Source: Massariosphaeria phaeospora (Eukaryota > Ascomycota > Dothideomycetes > Pleosporales). From it: a stretch of DNA of 64,000 nt. The position numbers were made by a program, and so were the translations under genes. The stretch spans positions 496,001-560,000 of the forward strand of contig JAADJZ010000015.1 in the NCBI GenBank assembly GCA_011032825.1, given 5' to 3'. The notes under the pieces were generated by a model. The model was not told the origin of the DNA, made no database searches, and saw only the letters and a program-made list of their open reading frames with translations. Positions 24,976 to 37,100 of the stretch are shown here, one piece after another. How positions within the stretch are numbered: position 1 is the first letter of the stretch; each line of letters opens with the position of its first letter.

Positions 24976-26685
24976 TGACACAAATGGATTGAACACACTG
25001 TACTCCAGTACACACCCGATACCTCATGCCTTTCTACATCTGGTGCGATACTACGTTCTGGAGTTTCACAGAGGAGAGTTACATTCTGCTCTTGATTTCT
25101 TTGTCGATGGCGGCCGCGACAGCAAAAGCTTCTGTTTTCCATGTCGGCATTGTATACTTTTGTGATATCATGCGTCTCAGCGTTATAGCGACTTCCATGG
25201 CCGGGTACCGTCAATACCATTGCAATCTTTCATTTCCCGCTCTATCAAAGGGGAATCATGGCATGAGCTGCCCAGCGAGCGATAATGTTTCTTTTTCTTC
25301 AATGCATCGACATGCTGAGTTGCTCCTATAAATGCATTGAGTTCGATGGTACTTGTGCTACATTTAATATTTGGGTCGCTACTACTCGTCTCTTGATTGC
25401 ACCGTGCTCATCTTTGATATCTGCTCCTTTCTGCGCGTCTTCTGTCCTCCCTCATCCTCGTTAAGAACATGCCTACCCGACAAGCTAAACTCGCTCGCTA
25501 GGCATCAATATAGTAACCCTCCATCCATGCCCACATGTCGTCTGACAGAGTCTGTTCACTCCTACGCAGCGAAGATGGAATATGCTCGTCGCAATGCCGG
25601 TTGGCTAGGAGAGACGAACAGAAGAAAGCACTATGAATGCGCTCTGTTTTGCAAGAAGGTCTCGCTGTTTTGATCTTTTCTGGACCATGCACGTTGTGCG
25701 AGTCGTTTTCGTTTCCTGCTCCCCCCGAAAGTCGTCGTCGGAAGTCGGATTTTTCAAACTCGTCGTCGGGTTGGGGTTCGCCAAGCTGGGAACATATTCC
25801 CAATACGGCATTGTTGTCAAGCGACTGCGGCTGCGGCTTGCGGCTGCGGCTGAGAAAGTTCGCTGGTCAACTGGACAGGATAGGCTAGGTCCGCTATGTC
25901 GGCATATGCACGTCGTGGATTGGGGCCTGGTTTGGTTTGGTTTGGTTCTAGACTACCCAGCTAGATAGATAAAATGGAGATGTGGGGTGGTCTGTGCGGG
26001 CTACACGACGGATGCATTTCGTGCGGTGACTACAAATCCGGGGGGAAAAAACGCTGGAGGAAATAGAACAGGGATGGTTCGATTGGGGTCTGGAATGGCA
26101 TTTTTTCTCGCGGCTTGCGTGCCGGCTGGGAAAGTGTACTTTACCGGACGGATGGTGTACGTCTCTCGGCCGGCCGGTAGGTGGTGTTTCAGTACTGAAG
26201 AGTGGGTGTCGTTGGGGGCTGTCGTGTGCTTGGTATGCTATGTTATGCAAGGATTGCGTCTGTGAGCTGAGCTGAGCTGGACAATGTCGAGTATGGTGGT
26301 GCTAGTGCTGGTGGACTCGCGACTTGTGTCTCGAAGCGGGGGAGTACCTGAGGCGAGGCTGGATATCGCCATGGAGAACGTCCGTGGCCGGACTTTTACA
26401 GTGTATTGGAAGTCTCCCTGGTCGGTGTTGGGGGTCCTCAGCTCAGCTCACCGTGAGACTAAAAGCACAGCACTGTGGACGGCACATATCCATATAAGAA
26501 GGCCCAACAGTGCGCTCCCACACTTTAATTATCAGGAGCACCGGTCCTACCAACGCAACTTCTTCTTCCTTTCTTCCAGTTCAGTTCAGCTCTTCTCGTT
26601 TGAGCACCACACTCTTTCGTTTCTCACGCCTTCGTTTATCTAGGCCCGTCGTATCGTCGCGGTATCGATATATTTCGCAGTCATC
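24976..26685. promoter_or_regulatory. Intergenic with simple repeats and TATA box of the second hydrolase
   Basis: No gene supported. GCGGCT repeats at about 25826-25856, GGTTT repeats at about 25929-25948 and GAGCT repeats at about 26263-26279. CATATAAG at 26491-26498 followed by C/T-rich sequence is a plausible core promoter for the gene starting at 26686. Confidence 0.5.
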
Positions 26686-28262
26686 ATGGTGGCCCTGCAA
26701 CCCAGCTTCGCAGTCGCCGTGGGTATAGCATGTATGCTACAAACCGCAACGACGACACCAACAGCGGCAGCGCACGACTACGACGCGGAGACCAGCCCCC
26801 CCGCCAGTGACGAGACCGCCAACACTGGAAGCGGCTTCAGCGCTCTGTACGTCCCCCCATCCACATCCACCCACCCCCTACCCAGCTAACCTTCCCTCCC
26901 CTCTCCAGCACCCCCTCCTACTACCCCCCCAACGGCCACTGTACCTCCTTCCTCATCCCCCTCCCCCTCACCTACACCGCCCCCTCCCTCTTCGCCACCC
27001 CCGACGCCCCCCCGCGCTGGACCAGCCCCTTCGAGCTGCAAGACGTGCTCGCGACGCTCACAGCGCGCGCCGCCGCCAACTACACGTCGCCGGTGGGCGC
27101 CCCGCAGACGTACTCGGGCCGCTACGACGTCGCGGCCAGTTTCTGCACGCCGCGCACGGTGGATGGTAGTGGACGGGAGAAGACGGTGCTGCTGGCGACG
27201 CATGGGATTGGGCCGGGGCGGGCGCATTGGAATACGCCGTATAGGCCTGAGGAGTATAATTTCGTGCAGTGGGCGCTGGGGAGGGGGTATTCGGTTTTCT
27301 TTTACGATAGGGTGGGGTGTGGGGCGAGTTCGAGGTAGGTGGTTGTTCTTCTTTCGTTTGCCATATGTCCTTCGTTTTCTTCCTTCCCTTCTTTCCTTCC
27401 CCCATCTTCCTCTTCCCCTCTTCACCCCAAACTAACCCTTCCCCCCCCCTCCCACAGAATATCCGGCTTCGAATCGCAACTCGCGACCGCCAAAACGGTG
27501 CTCCAAAGCCTCGCCACCGCCATCAAAGCCGGCGCCCACACGCCCGGCATCACGGCCGCCAAAGTCGTGCTGCTGGGCTTCTCCTTCGGCTCGTACGCCA
27601 CGCACGCGGCCATCGCCGAAACGCCCGCCATCGCCGACGCCGTCGTGCTCACGGCCTTCAGCATGAACGCCTCGGCCATCAACCTGAACGGGCTGGTCCG
27701 CTCGTTCGTGCCGCGCATTGCGCGCGAGGAGAATCCCGCGCTGTATGGCGATCGTGATGAGGCGTATTTGACGTGGCCGAGCGTGTTGGATCTGGTTATG
27801 AAGTAAGTAGACTGTGTACTAAGTGCATGCTACGAACCCTCATCTCATCTCACCTCCTACTCCCCCTCCCCCTCAATCTCCATCTCCATTTCTCAGACTA
27901 ACCCCCCTCCCCCCTCCAGCTACTTCAAACTCCCTAGCTACTCCCCCTCCGTAGCGCTCTTCACCGAGTCCGCCAAGCAACCCTTCTCCATCGGCGAATT
28001 CCTCACCTTCTCGAGCCCGGCCAGCACCGACGCCGCCGCCTGGGACAAGCCCGCGCTGCACCTGACCGGTGAGCTCGACTACATCGTCTGCGACGGGTAC
28101 TGCCCCGGCGTGTTCGAAGAGCCTGCGCGCACGCTGTATAAGAATGCGAGGCCGCTGCAGTTGAGCTTGCATCCGGGCGCGAGCCATCATGTGTTCTTTC
28201 ATAGGAATGCCACGGGCGCGTTTGGCGTCGTGACGGATTTTCTCGAGCGGAATGGGTTGTAA
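26686..28262 (+). CDS. Secreted alpha/beta-hydrolase (paralogue 2)
   Basis: Predicted secreted serine hydrolase, paralogue of the gene at 17629. Exons 26686-26846, 26909-27334, 27458-27802, 27920-28262; introns 62, 123 and 117 nt with GCTAAC/ACTAAC branch sites visible in introns 1 and 2; 424 residues. An N-terminal hydrophobic segment (about 8-22) followed by an Ala/Thr-rich stretch is the likely signal peptide. Shared blocks with paralogue 1: NG-x-C-T near the N-terminus, LLATHGIG, YNFVQWALGRGYSVFFYDR, nucleophile elbow GFSFGS (His of GHSFGS replaced by Phe), and GASHHVFF as likely catalytic His region. The third exon onward is very G/C-rich and the introns are C-rich. Substrate unknown; a lipase- or esterase-like role is only a guess. 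Confidence 0.85.
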
Positions 28263-28609
28263 GGAGGGGGTGGGGTGGATAGCGTGGGTGGTGGATGTAA
28301 TGGGGTGGTGGGGGACTTGGTTGGAGAGACTGGTTGATGGGGTTTGGTGCGGTTGTGGTAAATCTTTTTCGTACACTCCTTTGTTAGACTGACCGTTTTA
28401 TACTTGTATTATTCCTTCCCTGCGCCCATCGTCCTCACAGACCGTTTCCGTCATCACCGGCTTGATGAGACCTGCTTGACCTCAACGTTCTTCAACTCAA
28501 CTGACTTTACAGTCGAGTTACACCTTACCCATCCCTCTCAACCACAACCCTCATTTTCATCTCCACCGCTCAGCATCTACCACCCCACCCCATCCCAGTG
28601 CAACCCCCC
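28263..28609. other. Convergent intergenic gap
   Basis: This gap lies between the 3' ends of the second hydrolase (plus) and the MFS gene (minus). It is G-rich then pyrimidine-rich; I see no gene or clear terminator element. Confidence 0.5.
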
Positions 28610-30308
28610 TCACTCCTCTTTCCTATGAATCCTCGGCAAACAGAACCAAAGCCCCAAAATCACACCCAGAAACGCCAGGATAATCGGCTGGAGGACCTGC
28701 ACGCCCTTCGCCTGCGCAATCGCCCCCACGGCGAAAGGCAGAATCGCAGCTCCACTGCCGCCAAACGCAGCAGCGAAGCCAATAGCGCTAACGTGCAAGT
28801 GGCGCGGCAGCAGCTTCGTGGCAGCGACGATTGCGGCGGGAAAGAGCGGCCCGATGAAGAAGCCCTGTAGCGCGACGGCGACGGCGGAAACGTAGAATTG
28901 GGGGACCAGCCAGAAGACGAGTTCGAGGGCCATGGTCAGGGGGAGGTATATCTGGGCATGATATGTCAGCAAGTAAAAGTAAGAAACATTGGTCAGAGCC
29001 AGAAGGAACATCATTGATGGAGTGCTGGAAAGACTCACAGCGATGGCTAGCTTCTCTCCTAGCTTCGGCGTGACGAACCCCAGCACGATTCTCCCTACTG
29101 TAAGGCCCATCCAAAAACCCGTGGCGGTCATGCCGCTGGCGAATTCGCTGCCATCGCGAACTTCCAACATGAACTTGACTATCCAGCCGCCGAGTGCGAC
29201 TTCGATGCCGACGTAGCCGAGCAGGAACAGGGCGCAGATCCAGGTTACGCGAGCGTATGGTAGACGGACGAGAGCCTCCTTCATGCGGTTATCCTTGGTG
29301 TCGGTTGTGCGTGGGTTGTTGGCGCGGAAGACGGCGCCAGTGGCAGTCCAGAAGGTCCAGATCGATGTGCCAAGTTCGATGGCGGCCATGGAGATCTACA
29401 TCATGTGAGCTCGCTGACTGATTCTTTCGATCTGTTCTCGGATGGATGTGCACGTCACGAACGTACCATTACATAGTAGAAGTAATACCAGGGCAATCTG
29501 TCGCCTTTGGTAATCATAGTTGTGGCAATCAAGGGCGAGAGAACGGCGCCCAAGCCATAGAAGGCATGCAGGAAGCCAAGGATCTCATTCGGATTCGCCA
29601 TGTTGCCCATCCAGGCGTTCCAGGCTGCGTCAGCTAGGCCGTTGCCGAAGCCAGCGATCATGAAGATGACCACGAGCACGGGATAGGGTGGATGGAGGGC
29701 GATGACGATGTAGGCTATGAGGTGGCAGCTCGGTGCTATTATGGCGACGCCGCGCTGGCCGTACTTGAGATGAATTGCGTTGTTGAGCAGAGCGGATGCT
29801 GTGTAGCCGACTAGCGGCGACAGGAACACGAGAGAGATGACGACGAATGTGAGGTTGTAGTATTGTTGGAGCTGGAGCAGATGTTAGGCACTGTGTGGTC
29901 CAAAAGACTCCGAGATGATATGCGTACGTATGGAATCAAAGCCTGAGTCATGTCAGTCAAATGCTAGTTCATAGTGTTGTGATATCAACATACCCCATAA
30001 GCAGCATCATTAGACCCCATGACTACAAAGCTCCAAAACGCAGCCATGGACCTCCAGAGATTGGTCCGGGGCGTATTCCATCTCTCAAGCTTCTCTGCGG
30101 CATGCGTAGTTGGAGACGGGAGATTCTCAACAGGATCACTGTTCTCAATCCTATCCTGCTCGCTTGCTCGAGTCTCGCTGATGTGCAAGCTTGGGGGGGA
30201 CTGAGCGAGTTTGGCCTCCTTCGGCTGCTTGAGGTATTGGGAGACGTCTGTGAGCTCAATGGGCTCCACGATACAAGTTGACGAGCCGCCGTTCTTTCGG
30301 GCAGCCAT
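28610..30308 (-). CDS. MFS transporter, 477 residues, with a 15-nt exon
   Basis: Major facilitator superfamily membrane transporter, probably plasma membrane; substrate unknown. Exons 30308-29994, 29942-29928, 29871-29467, 29395-29039, 28951-28610; all joins are phase 0. The first 80 residues are cytosolic and polar. Transmembrane helices follow from about residue 90, starting with FWSFVVMGSNDAAYG. Hydrophobic spans, the GFGNGLADAAWNAWMG segment and HAFYGLGAVLSPL are typical of the fungal MFS group. Exon 2 is a 15-nt microexon encoding ALIPY, needed to give the family reading 'AYGALIPYLQQYY'. A longer open frame upstream of 30308 lacks an ATG, so Met 30308 is the start. TATATAAG on the minus strand at about 30431-30438 is the TATA box. 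No biosynthetic backbone gene is nearby. Confidence 0.88.
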
Positions 30309-31312
30309 TGTACGATGCTGATGTGGTATTGAGTGGTGAGAAGTCGTACCGCTAAGGAAAGAGCAACTGAACTGAGATTGATGATGCAACTCAAAGCGTA
30401 AAGGTCAAGTACAGGGGAAGGAACGTTCAGCTTATATAGAGAGCTTGGCCATACCAGTACCCATCGTTTGACTCATAGGAAACCGATACCAGCACGCCCG
30501 AACGAACACGATGTCCAAGCGCCAGGACGAACATTCTGCGTAGTCAGATGCACTTGTTGCTAGCGATACATTAGTGCGTAAATCTGGGGTTCCCCGCAGG
30601 TTGAGCGGCAGAACCTCGGGAGTGAAAGAGCTGGGCCCCCCGGGCCGCCCATTCCGACTTTCAAGAAGGTCCTTAGACAGTCATCATTGGTCAGATGCTG
30701 GTTCACTTTCCATCGGAACATTACGCTTTTCGTGAGACCTCGTCGGCCGCCCTTTGCCAAGACGTCTCATCGGCACGGCGGACATGTCGCAAGCTCTGCC
30801 GCATTGAGCGAGACGACCCGAGCTGAAACCATCCTCGTTCACACTTCTAACATGAGTCCCAGCACGCTTTGCAAACACCCGGCTTGAAGAATTAGAATGT
30901 TCATTCGGTTGGTGACTACATTTGATTTCCATCCAGTACCGGTATGTCAACAGCAGCAACAGCAGCAACTCCCACCCATTAACTGCTGTTGAGTGTCCTG
31001 AACCGCTCCTCCGTCTCCAACCACCTCGTACCATAACAACGTCAACTAAATAAAACACCATGGGGGTATACTGTGGCATGCAAGCAGCCTCAACCAATTC
31101 CTCCAAAACACACACATCTCTAAAACCGCGGACAACAATAGAAAGACGAATAAGTAAAAAGGTTTCTTGAGATCAACACTTGTATTTTTTCCAACGACTG
31201 TAGTGAAGGCAAAGATGTCGTACACGTGCGCGCCAATGCAGCTGACCTCTAATCGCTCTAATCATGAAAAGGACGAACAGTAGATGCAAGGGCTGATCAT
31301 AACTTCGTGCGC
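30309..31312. promoter_or_regulatory. MFS promoter and intergenic DNA
   Basis: Minus-strand TATATAAG at about 30431-30438. (CAACAG/CAGCAA)n triplets at about 30948-30970. No gene supported; the open frame 31115-30684 lacks coding character. Confidence 0.5.
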
Positions 31313-32411
31313 TTATGAGGGCTGGATGACGGAGGGGCCGGCAAGCACCTCTGCGTCCGCGACGGACTTGGACTTGGTGATCAACATGTACACTTCACCC
31401 GCGAGGTTCTGGGGGATCACACAACTGCCGTCGGTGATGGGCTCGAATGCAGGGCCAGCACTAGGGGTTTGTTAGTCGGGATCCTCTAAATTGAAAAAGT
31501 GATGGTGAACTTACGGTCCAACAAAGGCACAGAACGCGGCACCTGATGGCTGGGCTGCATCAGCCAACTTCAGGTTCTGGCCGACAACAGCCTGCTCAGG
31601 GTTGGTGAGAGCAATCGATGGGAAGGCTGTGATGGCGAGGTTGGAGCCTTCGGGGCAAGAGGAGATGAACGCAGCGGCGAGGGTGAAGACAGCCTTGGGA
31701 CCGAGAGGCGTGTCGAAAGGTGCAGGGACGGCCTCAGCACCGGATGCGACGCGGATGAAAGCTTGGTGGCGGGCCTCGACGGTGACAATAGTTGCGGCAG
31801 CGGTGAGGATGTCGGCGGATTGGATAACGGGAGCCGCTCCAAGGTAGGCAGAGACACCGACGGCTTCCAGGACACGAGCAGTAGCAACCATCGTCTTTGC
31901 ATCAGCGAAGGCAGCCTCGAAGTTGTACTGGCACGGTTCGACAGGCTTTGCTCCAGCCGAGGCGATGGAACCCAGCAGCGTTGAGACGTGGATCGCCTCG
32001 GTCTCTCCAACGCCCTTCAATGACTTAATCTGGGCCTCAGTGAGGCCTAGAGCCGCGAACTCCGAGTCAGGGAACTTGGCGAAGCCCTGCTTGTAGAATT
32101 CGGACTCGAGATGCTCAAGGGTCAAGGCACTGTAGTTTGTTAGCCATTCATCTTCCTTGGACTCTGAGTCTTCCCACTTACAACTGGAGGATGTCGATAT
32201 CGGTCAAGCCACCACCTGCAGCTGGAGGTGCTGCCGCAGCTGGTGCCGCTGCAGGACTAGGTGCTGGTGCCGCCGCAGCCATTCCACTTGGGGCTGCTGC
32301 TGCTGCTGAGGCTGAGGCCAAGTGCCCATCTCGAACAACGCGTGCCGGGGCAGCAACCACGAGGGGAGCCAGGGCAACGAGGCCCTTGAGGAGAGTGTTG
32401 ATGCTAGGCAT
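31313..32411 (-). CDS. Secreted ferritin-like protein (Rds1-type)
   Basis: Member of the ferritin-like fold family found in fungal stress/desiccation-type proteins (S. pombe Rds1 group). Exons 32411-32182, 32129-31515, 31460-31313; introns 52 and 54 nt; 330 residues. The signal peptide is clear: a short basic start, LLKGLVALAPLVVAAPA, cleavage near residue 20. Residues 35-70 are an Ala/Pro-rich linker. The ferritin-like domain follows from about residue 70: LTDIDILQFALTLEHLESEFY (helix 1 with Glu/His), then EAIHVSTLL and ARHQAFIRV carry the further E and H positions. Because the ExxH-type ligands are recognisable, metal binding is possible but not shown. Cys in EPCQYNF, SSCPEG and GSCVIP could form disulfides. 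Confidence 0.88.
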
Positions 32412-34197
32412 AGTGAAGTATTAAGTGTTGATTGTTGTTGTTATTGAAGATGATAGGATGGTGAGGTGTTGAAGGCGGGCAAAGTCTTGCTTTGGGATAA
32501 TTAATTAATTCCGTAAAGTCCAACCAGGGACAGAGAGAAGAGAATTGGAAAAGAATGTGGTGGAGTATTAGCTACGGAGCGAAAGTACTGGATGGAAGGC
32601 CTCTGGCTGATGATATCTCACAAAGAACGAGGAAGGAAACATCAGCGGCGGCCAATGGACCTTATAGCCCACGCTGCGACTCGATGGCTCCATCTGAGAC
32701 GCGAGAGCAGATTCGGAGGACGGATGCAGAGCACGAGGCAAGTCTGGCGGACGCAGCCATCCCGCCCACGCCTGGTCCACTTACCGGTTCTGTGGCCAGT
32801 CAAGCTTTTGCCTTGGCCGAGCTACCACAAGAACAGCCAGGGGAAGCCTAGGGACATTGTCGCAGTCGCTGCGCGAGTTTGCGGCGCCGACCTGGGGGAT
32901 GGTGTTGAAGGCGTGAGGTGTTGCAGGTCCGGGGTGCTGCGACGCTAAGACCACGCCATGAAACGGTACGGGTGACAACATGGCACCACGGAGAGGGTGC
33001 AGCCGCTGGCTGGCTGTACCGGTACCTGTTGGGCGCAACTCATATCGCATGGTATTAAGTGACGGCTAGGTGTGTTCCGGACGGCTCTTGCGCAGCTGTT
33101 CCCAGTGTGGAGTTCTGGACTCAAGTCACGACAGTCTGCAATTAGAACCGGCTCTGGAAGCGATAATTTCGACAGAACTGTTTATTCTACAAGTCGTTTT
33201 GAGGAGAATCGGCACAGAGTACATATGGAGTAGCAAGCTGCATTGTTTGTAGTCGGGAGAAGTGAAGATCGGGGCGTTGACAGGACGCTCCAAACACCTC
33301 AAGCCCGGCCAAGCCAGCTGACAAGCGATCACATCCCAACCACCGCTGCTGCTCTGGCGCGTGCCTCAGGCCTCGCAAGCGTTCCAGCCCCGCGTGGGTG
33401 CGTGGGTGTGCACCGCTGTATGCAGTGTGCAGCGTGCCGCGTGCAGTGGGCACAGGGGCAGGGGCTCTGTGACAGGGACGAGTCGTTCCTGGACCGTCAC
33501 AGATCCATCTGCCCCATTCATCGCTTAATAAGCTCTTCGGATACCGGCCGGTTGTCCAACGTCTGTCAAGCGGATAAACACTGTGGGTGCTGCAGTTGCC
33601 GCATGAACCGGGACATGGGAGGCACATCTGGTCAACGTTTCCCATTCTCAACCCCCAATTAGAGGCACCATCGTGGAGGCTTCCGGGTAGATCGCTACCC
33701 TTGCTTACACTACAACAAACTGCATGAAGTATCCATACGAGAATTCTCAATTCAAACTAGGACTAAAAACATGAATAACGACAATATTGACTCTCCCATC
33801 GAGGGCTTCTACAGCTGCCCACGCATTAATATGATACTGCTGCTCGTCTGACTGAAACTGCTGATGATATTCTGGCTCCGTGCTTTTGATCTGTCGACAT
33901 CCACAATAGAGATATTTGTCCTTCTCTAACCCTCGTTTATAGATATTCGTCCCATGCAATTTCTCTCTAAACAAGAAACGGTGATAGCGACTACGACAAA
34001 TCGTTGGTGGGTAAGAGATGGTTGGGTGAACAGAGCAGTGAAGAGGCGCCGGTATTAGTACGACCGATCGATGACCCGAAAGTTGCTCGTTCCAAGGAGC
34101 CACCATAGAATAAGCGACAGGCCAACGACGCGCAAAGCGCACAACCGTTACACATGTTCAGTGTGCCACTGGGCCGAGCGCGCTATATCACCAATCC
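32412..34197. other. Intergenic between the ferritin-like gene and SSD1
   Basis: No gene supported. An ATTAATTAATT run at about 32500-32511 lies in the ferritin-like gene's upstream region. Open frames on either strand (for example 33187-33750) have no motif or splice support. The part near 34198 is the expected SSD1 3' region. Confidence 0.45.
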
Positions 34198-37100
34198 TCA
34201 AAGCGCGTAAGGGTTCAAAGAACGGATCGTAAGACAGCTGAGAAGAGGTTAGTCATAGCAAAGCCCGGGGCAAGAATGGCACTTACGGAGGACTCTTTGT
34301 CAAATCCGTCTTCAAGATCACAGGCACGCGAGTCATCTCTCGCACGTCCTGGATGTAGTCTCCGTTCTCCTCTCTCAATGAGAACCACTTCAAGTACTTC
34401 TCCTTATTGGTGAGCTTGGCCTCCGGTACTTCGCCAGCGCTCTGTATAAGTTTCGAGTCCGATTTGACACGGTGCGGTGTCTGGCGAGACGATAGACCGT
34501 TCCTGGTGGGAGATGGGGGCATGCTCTGAGTGGGACGGTCTGCCCCCGCTGGGTTCAAAGAGACACCTGCCATTGCGCCTGTCAGATCATTTCCTTCGTC
34601 ATCCTCGTCGTCATCGTCGAACAAAGCCTCAACATCGTCGGTCGATATGGTTCCGGTGTCCATCTGTCGTCGCTGAGCCTCTTCTTGCTCCTTTGCGCGC
34701 TGTTTCGCAGCCTCTGCATCACGTGCGGCCGAAGCAGCGTTAGCGGCACGAACTGAACCGGGCTTGGGCCGCTCGTCCTCCGGAACATAAGCAGAGGAAG
34801 GCACACCCTTCTCCCAATATAGCTCGAGGAGGCGCGTGTTCTTGTCGAATTCGGCCTTCTTCAGCGGAAGCTGGTCACAGTGGACGCGTTTCTCGAAACC
34901 AAATTCAGGAATCAAGACGTCGAAGGCAGATTCGTAGACACAAAGCACGATGCCCTCACTGATCAAATCACCGCCCATTTCTTCCCTCTTCTTGTCAAGT
35001 TTGCGGCAAGCCTCAATATGCACACTCTGTTCCTGGGCAGCATGTGCAGAATCCTTCTTGGTGTTGCACATTTCAGCAGTCTTTGCCAAAACCTCAATGT
35101 CCTCGGTGAACTCAATCGCACCTTCCGACAGGACAGCCTCTAATTGCCGGTGTACAATAATGTCAGCGTACCGACGGGATGGGTTAGTAAAGTGCGTATA
35201 CACCGGGAGGTTCAAAGCGTAATGAGGACGCTGATCTTCAGACACCTTGGAAGCGACGAAATACTTCGCACGGATCATGGACTTGACAACGAGAGTTTCC
35301 ATGCCCTTGCGAATGTCTACATCGTCGATTTGGAACAGACTCGTCTGCAAGGATCCACTGCTAGTGTTATCGATGGAGTAGCCAATGGCGTTGAGTCTGT
35401 CGCTAATTGTTTGCAAGCGGCGAGGGTTGGGTGACCCTTGTCGGCGAAGTAGCGCCTTCTCTGGAAGACCAGAAGCAATCTTTTTCGCAACGAAAGAGTT
35501 AGTCTTGTGACTAAGCTCCTCAATAAGCTCATGTGCTGGTGTTGAGTCGAAAATGTTCTCCTCGACTGGGACATTCTCGTCATCGAGCTGGTACAACAGA
35601 CGTAGAGGAGGAATATCAGTAGTGCGGTCCCCGAAGCGTGCCTGACGGAACTTCTGGGTGATGTGGTGAAGCATTTTGATGTCCTTGGCTCGAGCCGCCG
35701 GAACTTCAAGATCGTCACCGTTAATAACGGAATCGACCTCATCGTACGACAATTTGCCAGAGCTCTTGATGACGGCCTTGCCAATCCATGTGTCTTCCTC
35801 AAAAACTTGACCAGAGGAGGGATCTACTTTGAACACAACACTGACAGTGTATCGGTCCTCTCCTGGGTTGAGACAACAAATGTCGGTCGATAACCGTGGA
35901 GGCAACATATTGACGGCGCGGTTCATAAGATAAACCGCAGTGCCTCGTTTCTTAGCCTCGCGGTCGACAAGTGAGTTGGCTTTGATGAAGTGAGCAACGT
36001 CGGCAACGTGCATACCGATCTCAACCCGACCATCCTCAAGGTGTTTGAAATGAATTGCATCGTCGAGTTCCTTGGCACCATTGGGATCGATGGTGAAGGT
36101 CTCCTCGTCTCGAAGATCACGGCGGTTCTCCAGAGCCGCTTCACCATCGTTGGCAACGGACCAGTCTTCAAATCCAATGTTCTTGATTACGGCATCAGAA
36201 AAGTCATCTGGTCCGAAGTTGTTATCGCGTAGAAGAGCATCGGTTTCCACCTTAAGGTCGCCCATCTCTCCTAGCAGTTCTACGAGCGTGCCGAAAGGAT
36301 GGAGCGAGGTGATTGGCCATCGCTTGATACATGCCACAAAGATGCGGTTGGCATAATCTTGATGCTTCTCGACAAAGTCCCTCGGCGCCTGTTCGGTTGG
36401 AATAGCGATCAAGGGAACACGCTTGTCGGTGGGCTTGAACCACACAATCTTTGGCTTATCTTGTTGACGCTCGGGTTGATGGCGTCCCGAATTACCCTCG
36501 CGGGCTTGACGCTCAGCCTCTTGCTTCTCTTTGGTCGCCTGACTGCTAGGGCGCAAAAGGCCCAAAGTACTGTGTCTCGTTAGCAACTACGAGGATACAA
36601 AGGTTAGCGACGAATGATTTACCCGGAGAACATCTGCCCAGCAACACGTTCAATCACTGCGACAATGTGGCCGGCATAAAGCGGCTTCTGTTCATCGTTG
36701 ATCTCTTCTTCCTCCATAAGGAGTAAGCTTTGCCCCTCAACTTCGACATCGTCGTTCTTCTTCTGTGTGGGTCGCTGACGCAAGCTTCCACGTCGGCGAA
36801 TGCCACCTTCGCCGGGTTGACTGGTCTCCGGTTGGGTTGTAGCGTCATTCACGGCGATGCTACCGCCGCGAGGATCGGCATTATCCTTTCGTTTCTTCTT
36901 TTCCTCTTTCTCGCGCTTTTGACCCCATACTTCGTCGACGTCAAGAAGTTCAACGGCGACCAAGTCACCTTCGAGAGCTCGATTCCTGTCCTTGCTACCG
37001 CAGATGAAGATATCGGCGTCCAAATCAGTAGTGGTAACATAGGCATCGCTTCGGTTTTTCTTGTTCACGCGCAGGATACCGGCGACCAGTTGGCCATCGC

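Noticed and set aside
13500..30400. Secondary-metabolite gene cluster (transcription factor, hydrolases, MFS transporter close together)
   Set aside because: No polyketide synthase, NRPS, terpene cyclase, P450 or other backbone/tailoring enzyme is present; the co-location alone is not enough.
33187..33750. 187-codon minus-strand open frame
   Set aside because: No ATG-centred context, motif or splice signals; amino-acid content looks random.
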